From: Pelobates cultripes
Lineage: Eukaryota; Chordata; Amphibia; Anura; Pelobatidae
Length of the DNA: 64,000 nt
NCBI GenBank assembly: GCA_933207985.1
Contig: OW240921.1
Span: 16,981,287 to 17,045,286 of the forward strand
Reading direction: 5' to 3'
The notes below the pieces were generated by a model. It saw only the letters and a program-made list of their open reading frames with translations, was not told the origin of the DNA and did no database searches. A program made the position numbers and the translations under genes. The number at the start of each line of letters is the position of its first letter. The first letter of the stretch is position 1. Positions 58,101 to 64,000 of the stretch are shown piece by piece.

Positions 58101-58850
58101 AAGACTGGTTTATATTGTATTTAGGGACAATAAATATAGTTAATTAATTCGCAAAAAGGTATCTTGTAAAAGTGAGCCACGACAGTTGTTATCTAATGTT
58201 GAATTATTTTTTTAACCGCTTAATGTGCTATATAGCTAGGTTTAACACCACTATTTTAGAATGACTTTTTTTTTTTTTGATAGAAAAATTGAAGAATAGT
58301 GCTAAGGCACTAAATATATTTAAAAACAAAAATTATTTTTAGACGCAAAGGAAAGCTACACGAACATTTTAAAAAAACATTTTATTTTATCCAAGCATAA
58401 AAACATAATTATAAAAGACCAAAAAACAGATACATACTTAAAAAGCACACAATAGAATATATAATAAAATGTATTAACATATCACTGAACTTTAAATGAA
58501 GCCCTTATTATTATATGCTAGCGTTTCTAAATTTTTATTAACAAAAAATCCCCCAGTGGCATAACTGCTGCATGTGTTGTTTCATGGTGAAATGGAAGAT
58601 ATATATACTAATATGAAGCTCTTACTGTCATAATTTTCTTCCTTTACCTTCTGGCAATTTAAGCTGATGTTTTTTTGTTTTTTTTTACTTTTGCAAATGC
58701 ACAAGAAATGGCAGCTGGCATAGTTTTAGAATTATGGGGTGATAAACTTTACCCCTCGAATTCTACTTCACCCTGAAATCTGTAAATTCAACCTCCTGGC
58801 GTGTTGGGCTGTTCTCACTTAACCCGTGTACAGTATAGGTCACTGTGAGA
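58101..58850. other. No gene recognised; distal 3' side of the receptor gene
   Basis: AT-rich. A minus-strand AATAAA (complement TTTATT at 58534-58539) could serve as a polyadenylation signal, but no evidence links it to the receptor transcript. Confidence 0.3.
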
Positions 58851-59590
58851 GGAGTATGAGAGAGGGAGTAAGTGTGCAAGAGAGAAAAAAAGGAAGGAGA
58901 AAGGAAGAATGAAAGACAGAAAGAGGAAGAAAGCGAGGATGAAACTATCAGCCAGAGAGATGGGAGCGAGGGAGAAAAAGGGGACACATGAAAGAGAAGA
59001 GAGGGTCATATAAGAGAAAAAGATGGGAGAGAGAGGGGAAATTAAATTTAAAAAAAAATAGAAAAAGAGATGAATGTGTGAGACACCAGAGAAAGAGGAA
59101 AAAATAAAGGGATAGTGGAAGAGAGATGATGAGTGAGATAGACAAAGGGAGGAAGGCGACAAATACAATATTAAAAGACAGCAAAGGAGAATGTGGTTGT
59201 GATAGAGAGATGATGAGTCTAAGAGAGACAGAAAGAAGTGGTAGAGAGGGAGGGAAATTAAAGAAAGCAAGAGGAAGAGAGAGTATGAAATTACGAGGCA
59301 GAAATGTGAGAGAGAGGGAGAAAAGGAGAAACATAATGGGAGAGAGATAAAAAGGAAACAGAAAAAGAAAAGGAGAGAAATAAAGAAAGTGGGATGAAAA
59401 GAGAAGAGGTATGAAAAGGAGGAAAGATAAGTTTAAATAGTGGGAGAGAGGGAAGTATAAAAGAGGATGAGTGATAGAGAGAAAGAGAAGATGAGTGTAA
59501 GAGAGACAGAGAGATTGGGTAAACAGGGAGACAATGGGAAAGTGAATAGAAGAGAGATTAAAATAGAGAAAGAATGTATAAAAAGAGCTG
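58850..59590. repeat. Purine-rich (GA/GAAA) tract of about 740 bp
   Basis: The plus strand is nearly all A and G, built of GAGAGA, AAAGAGA, GGAGAAA and AGAGAGATGA units with few pyrimidines. Transcripts of the receptor gene reading through would carry a long polypyrimidine stretch. Ser/Leu-rich ORFs of up to 151 residues on the minus strand are artefacts. Confidence 0.9.
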
Positions 59591-59745
59591 AGCGATTTGT
59601 ATGATAAGCTAGAGAATCTGGTTTAATAGAGATATATAACAGTACAATACTTCAATGCTTAATAGTTAAATCCCGATATATATGTATATACATAATCACA
59701 GCACAATGTACAAGGACACAGACACACACTAGGCGATCATATATT

Positions 59746-60807
59746 TCATACGTATGAAGTGGATGCTTCGGTTCCAGTAGTGCCACTCTGATCACAGAGC
59801 TCTTCACCATCAGTGTCCATCCGTTTAAATGTATTTTCTAATATGAACGGTATGGACTTTATCAAATTTGTTTTGAACTCACGACCAATGAAGACATAAA
59901 GAATGGGATTGAGGCAGCTGTTGAAGAACGCCAGGCAGCAGAAAATGTGAAACATAATGAAATCCAAATTTGTGCTTAATCCAATATCCATGATCTGTAT
60001 GAGAGGCCAAAAATGGAAAGGAAACCAGCAGATAAAGAAGCAGAGAATGATCGAAATGATGATTTTGAAAGGTCGATTTGACCCAGAGAGACTTTTTCTT
60101 CTTATTCTGATCATAATGAGAGTGTAGCAAACGAAAATAATGGAAAAAGGGATCAAGAACATAGACAAAAATTGAGTTATAAGCATGCTATTACGTTTCC
60201 AATTTGTTATGCCATCTCCATCTTCGAACATTGGCACACAGTGTTCTAAATTTGTATATGGATCATGCACAACTTCATAATACGGGAGATATGGGCAACT
60301 GAGAGCAAAACATAACATCCAGGTAACGACTGAAACGATTGCTGCCAATCTGGGTGTTCTGTGATTTTTAGACCAGACTGGATACAGAACAGAGGTACAA
60401 CGATCTACACTAATGAGTAATAAAAATGAGATACTGCTGAACATATTTAAATGAAGAAGAAAAAATATCGCTTTGCACATTATTTCCCCAAAAGGCCAAT
60501 GCCCCCTCATTGCCCACTCTGTTATCTGGAATGGAAAGAAGATATTGAAGACAAAGTCTGCTATACCCAGGTTCAAAATCCATACAGTGTTCACGTTCCT
60601 CTTCATCTTGAATCCAGCAATCCAGATGACCAGTCCATTCCCAAGAGTTCCCAAGATAAATGTTATGCTGAAGGATATAATACTCGTTATTTGTAGGTAA
60701 AGAACAGCACTATTGCTCACACCATTTCCATCAAACTCCTCTGGTATAGTGGATTTGGTGGTATCGTATTCAAAATCCAAATAAGACATATTAAATTTAA
60801 ATTCCAT
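59746..60807 (-). CDS. Chemokine-like receptor 1 / formyl-peptide-receptor-type GPCR
   Basis: An intact 353-residue class A GPCR, the expected length. The N-terminus has an N-glycosylation site (N6-M-S) and tyrosines in acidic context (Y9, Y14) as in receptors with sulfated N-termini. TM1 about 38-64 with GN (N57), TM2 with LGIAD (D84), Cys111 and Cys190 for the TM3-ECL2 disulfide, DRC (135-137) in place of DRY, W163 in TM4, CWFP (260-263) in TM6 and NPILY (300-304) in TM7, then a Ser/Thr-rich tail. The MKRNVNTVWILNLGIADF and DRC-SVL-PVWS-NHR layout is that of CMKLR1, GPR1 and formyl peptide receptors, which signal via Gi in leukocytes and related cells; the exact ligand cannot be inferred. 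A splice acceptor (CTTTTTCTTTATCC...CAG, exon starting at 60814) lies 7 nt before the ATG, so a non-coding first exon lies upstream. Frogs have several paralogues; orthology is not resolved. Confidence 0.9.
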   Translation of the reverse strand: MEFKFNMSYLDFEYDTTKSTIPEEFDGNGVSNSAVLYLQITSIISFSITFILGTLGNGLVIWIAGFKMKRNVNTVWILNLGIADFVFNIFFPFQITEWAMRGHWPFGEIMCKAIFFLLHLNMFSSISFLLLISVDRCTSVLYPVWSKNHRTPRLAAIVSVVTWMLCFALSCPYLPYYEVVHDPYTNLEHCVPMFEDGDGITNWKRNSMLITQFLSMFLIPFSIIFVCYTLIMIRIRRKSLSGSNRPFKIIISIILCFFICWFPFHFWPLIQIMDIGLSTNLDFIMFHIFCCLAFFNSCLNPILYVFIGREFKTNLIKSIPFILENTFKRMDTDGEELCDQSGTTGTEASTSYV

Positions 60808-60814
60808 AATGGCC

Positions 60815-60840
60815 CTGCCATGGATAAAGAAAAAGCAGAT
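60815..60840 (-). promoter_or_regulatory. Predicted 3' splice acceptor of the receptor coding exon
   Basis: On the minus strand the pyrimidine-rich CTGCTTTTTCTTTATCC is followed by ATGGCAG and then GGCCATT-ATG. This fits the typical structure of such receptor genes, where the complete CDS is in the last exon. No matching donor or first exon was identified in the upstream kilobases. Confidence 0.55.
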
Positions 60841-61019
60841 GTATCATTACAATAGAATTCTACCACAAGTTGGTGGATGATAAAATTATGTAAAGGGATA
60901 GCCAAGGAATTCTTTAGATTTTCATATCCTGATTTTTATAAAAAATCTGATCAAGTATAGCAAGCAATCTTGTGGTCACTATATGGGGACAACCCCACAA
61001 TGTTGACTCTGATGCTGTA

Positions 61020-62210
61020 CACTTCCTAAACAAAACTGAAACAAAAATGCTAAATATTCTTACATGAAAGATTACTTATAGATATCACCAAATAACCATA
61101 AAATTATATAACAATAAAAGAATATGAAATGATGAAAATGTGTGGGCAATGTAAGAATAAACAAATGAGGAACCCCATCGGGGGGGAAATAAATTTCTTT
61201 ACAAATAGAATGGGATTTTTTTTTTATTATATGTTATTATTTTCTATGTTATTAACTTCTTTATTGTTGTATAAAATATTTAAAACTTACTAATAAAAAT
61301 ATTTGAAAAGACTGTTTTGGAATTTCACAGCAATTTTAGCGCAAATATATCACGAGACAAAGTAGAGATAACAGTATGGAAAACAGTTGCCTATATCTGT
61401 GATTAATGCTGATCCATAAATGACTCCTAAATAAATTGAAAAAAATAAATAAAAAAATGGGATTCTTTCATGTGTTATTCTAGGGCAATAATAATTAACT
61501 CTTATTATGGATGTATGCATACTAGACAGAGCTAACGTCTTTCTGACAAATAGCTGCTGTGATAAAGTTAGCCATTTCCTTCCCACAGACTCAATAGTTT
61601 ATAAGTGGAAACTAGAGTCTACATAATTGACATGGAACCATAATTATCAATACTAAAATATGTTTAAATATAAAAAATGTATAAAATGCCAAATTAAATC
61701 AGGTATGCATTTCTTACTAATTAAATTCAGACACCTTGAACACACAGATTACCTTTTCTTTAATGTCTTGATTAAAACACCTGGAATATCCAAATAGGTC
61801 TGTTCTTCCAAGGAGTTTATGGCCATAGTCTCATTGCCTTGAGCATTTTTTTACTTAAGTGATTTGCAATCTGCTGGATCATGTGATTTCCTTCTAAGAT
61901 ATTCTAACAGCTTTAACCAAACAAGGAAATGATAATAACTGAATGCCTGTTGTTGTTAAGATTACACTGGCATCAACTGAGTTTACAAAGTTCTGGTTAA
62001 AGAAAACTGTTTGTCATTGACTTTATGATTTCAAGAGATATGTGCACAAACAACTTTTTTTTTTTTTAAGCAATGCGTAGCTTGGCCACTTTCATGTGGT
62101 TTGTCCAAAAATGATAATCAAAAATCTAATCATCCATCATATTTTACCATCAAGCCATTATGCAGCAATACATTTAGGTCATAAGTGTAACTACCAGAGT
62201 GACTGATATG
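61020..62210. repeat. Receptor 5' flank, duplicated at 57380-57940
   Basis: Counterpart of the duplicate described at 57380-57940. It holds short T and A runs and no coding exon that I can identify. An unidentified first exon or promoter of the receptor may lie in the conserved blocks (61890-62040 and 62125-62200). Confidence 0.6.
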
Positions 62211-62789
62211 GGCTCCAGTGGACTTAAACAACTGCACCTCGTATCCAGAGAGACACATTGTTGTCATCTGCAAGTATAATAAAGTCCAGGTACAGTTGGC
62301 TAATATAATAGCACACATAACATCCATGTATTTAATTTCAGAAGCTCACTTGGAAATTGTAACCCCACACCAGGGTCTGCAAAACCAGATAAGGATTTCT
62401 ATTCCATGTGAATTCATTCATTTTTGTTTGCATGGGAAAAATAAAATCTGTTTACACAATTTATAAGGAACTAACAAATATGGAGAGTTATGTTGAAGTA
62501 GATGGTGTTCACTGATATGGTCACATAAAATGTTAAAAAGGGAAAATAACACACATACAAAGTGTATACATTTTATCACAATAATGGACAGATTAATATA
62601 CATACTTTTTATATTTGTATTTGCTTTGGTATTACACAGCCATTTTACAATACTGCCTCTCAGCCCATGTGTTCCCTACTAAGGGTTAATAAGTAGGGGT
62701 TTAGAAAAATACCCCTCTCCGTCTTATTAGAGATTTTTTTTACCTGAAGCTGAAGAAAGCCAGGTGAATTGTTAGTGTAAGACTCGCCT

Positions 62790-63674
62790 AAGAGGTTTGC
62801 TTGACGTGGCAGGTGGGCTTACACCTATTGGCCATTGGAGTAAACTAGAAAAATGGTCAGAATTGTGGCAACTGACATTTAATATGGATAAGTGCAAGAT
62901 AATGCATCTTGGACGTAAAAACCCAAGGGCAGAGTACAGAATATTTGATAGAGTCCTAACCTCAACATATGAGGAAAGGGATTTAGGGGTGATTATTTCT
63001 GATGACTTAAAGGTAGGCAGACAATGTAATAGAGCAGCAGGAAATGCTAGCAGAATGCTTGGTTGTATAGGGAGAGGTATTAGCAGTAGAAAGAGGGAAG
63101 TGCTCATGCCATTGTACAGAACACTGGTGAGACCTCACTTGGAGTATTGTACACAGTACTGGAGACCGTATCTTCAGAAGGATATTGATACCTTGGAGAG
63201 GGTTCAGAGAAGGGCTACTAAACTGGTTCATGGATTGCAGGATAAAACTTACCAGGAAAGGTTAAAGGATCTTAACATGTATAGCTTGGAGGAAAGACGA
63301 GACAGGGGGGATATGATAGAAACAGTTAAATATATAAAGGGAATCAACACAGTAAAGGAGGAGACTATATTTAAAAGAAGAAAAACTACCACAACAAGAG
63401 GACATTGTCTTAAATTAGAGGGACAAAGGTTTAAAAATAATATCAGGAAGTATTACTTTACTGAGATGGTAGTGGATGCATGGAATAGCCTTCCAGCTGA
63501 AGTGGTAGAGGTTAACACAGTGAAGGAGTTTAAGCATGCGTGGGATAGGCATAAGGCTATCCTAACTATAAGATAAGGGCAGGGACTAATGAAAGTATTT
63601 AGAAAATTGGGCAGACTAGATGGGCCGGATGGTTCTTATCTGCCGTCACATTCTATGTTTCTGTGTTTCTATGG
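62790..63674 (+). pseudogene. CR1-type LINE, 5'-truncated, RT C-terminal end
   Basis: The frame 62797-63576 is open for 259 codons. It lacks RT motifs A-C and starts in the region corresponding to residue 130 of the copy at 40670. It then runs through WSELWQLTFNMDKCKIMHLG, YRTLVRPHLEYCTQYWRPYL, LERVQRRATKLVHGL and AWNSLPAEVVE to the natural C-terminus. It is better preserved than the 40.6 kb copy in the shared part and lacks its frameshift. The 3' UTR ends GGGCCGGATGGTTCTTATC and CATTCTATGTTTCTGTG at about 63670. 5' truncation is normal for LINE insertion; no protein function is expected. Confidence 0.85.
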
Positions 63675-64000
63675 AGTGAAACAAACAAAACTCAGTTTGT
63701 TTATATATGCATAGGGATTTGGGATAGTGCACAGGTAACTCTTGTATTTGTTTTTTATTGTTTGTATTGGGGCTGATGTGTACTATGGTCATTGCTGATG
63801 CCCAGGAGTAGTGGGAGTCTGAGCGCAGGACTTAATTTTTGTGTGAACTTATATAAATGGCTACTTATGCATGTCTGGCAAGTAGCAAGATACAATTTTA
63901 TTTACTGGAGTACCACGTAAAAGACTAGCAAAACTTATAGTGAAAATATATGTCCAATAGAGATGATAAAGTCAAAAACCTTTAGAGAATTCAAGAAATA
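63675..64000. other. No gene recognised
   Basis: AT-rich DNA to the end of the window with no recognised feature. Confidence 0.4.

Noticed and set aside
58763..59350. Ser/Leu/Phe-rich ORFs up to 151 codons on the minus strand
   Set aside because: They are translations of the purine-rich tract.
62130..62327. Possible receptor-gene fragment upstream of the GPCR
   Set aside because: The 65-codon frame has no GPCR motif; the region is instead explained as the duplicated 5' flank.
1..64000. tRNA, rRNA or other structural RNA genes
   Set aside because: No cloverleaf with A and B boxes, and no 5S or snRNA-like sequence, was recognised by eye; a covariance search was not possible.

Overview
This is vertebrate nuclear DNA, most likely from a frog. 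It is AT-rich and intron/intergenic-like, with very few genes. The repeats are the kind that dominate anuran genomes: TTAA-flanked miniature elements of T2/Kolobok type, several non-autonomous hAT families, CR1 LINEs with an ATTCTATG-type 3' tail, a Penelope-like element, a DIRS-type tyrosine-recombinase retrotransposon, and a chemerin/formyl-peptide-type receptor gene with an amphibian-like sequence. There are no operons, prokaryotic genes or CRISPR arrays. The species cannot be named from the sequence.

Layout. 1-961: a 134-152 bp tandem array running into the right end of a non-autonomous hAT element, followed by a solo-LTR fragment (1128-1305). 1.3-18 kb: mostly unannotated AT-rich DNA with scattered MITEs, microsatellites, a decayed L1-type ORF1 remnant (about 13.76-14.2 kb) and a few complex stretches that look like conserved non-coding DNA. 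18.27-19.12 kb: a palindromic hAT MITE carrying a younger 350 bp hAT element with a perfect 8 bp target duplication. It also carries a 260 bp inverted copy of DNA found 3 kb away at 21.36-21.62 kb. 22.8-23.7 kb: LTR-like sequence.

24.18-30.08 kb: a nearly complete DIRS-type element on the minus strand. It has 146 bp inverted terminal repeats, an internal complementary region, a gag-like ORF, and one open frame for reverse transcriptase, RNase H, a methyltransferase-like domain and tyrosine recombinase. 30.36-31.04 kb: a 33 bp minisatellite running into a 463 bp assembly gap. 31.3-38.9 kb: a repeat-dense block with CA arrays, a Penelope-like 3' end with a GIY-YIG domain, a 247 bp near-perfect palindrome, T2 MITEs, an 883 bp hAT element, and a GC-rich inverted repeat centred on a CRE palindrome. 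40.6-41.9 and 62.8-63.7 kb: 5'-truncated CR1 LINEs. 52.0-54.0 kb: a T2 MITE split by a 1.44 kb LTR-like insertion.

The only clear host gene is an intact single-exon GPCR on the minus strand at 59746-60807. It resembles chemokine-like receptor 1 and the formyl peptide receptors and has a splice acceptor 7 nt before its ATG. Its 5' flank (61.0-62.2 kb) has a diverged second copy at 57.38-57.94 kb, which points to local duplication of the receptor locus. A roughly 740 bp purine-rich tract lies just past its 3' end. Everything else recognised here is mobile or simple-sequence DNA. The DIRS element is the only one that looks potentially competent.
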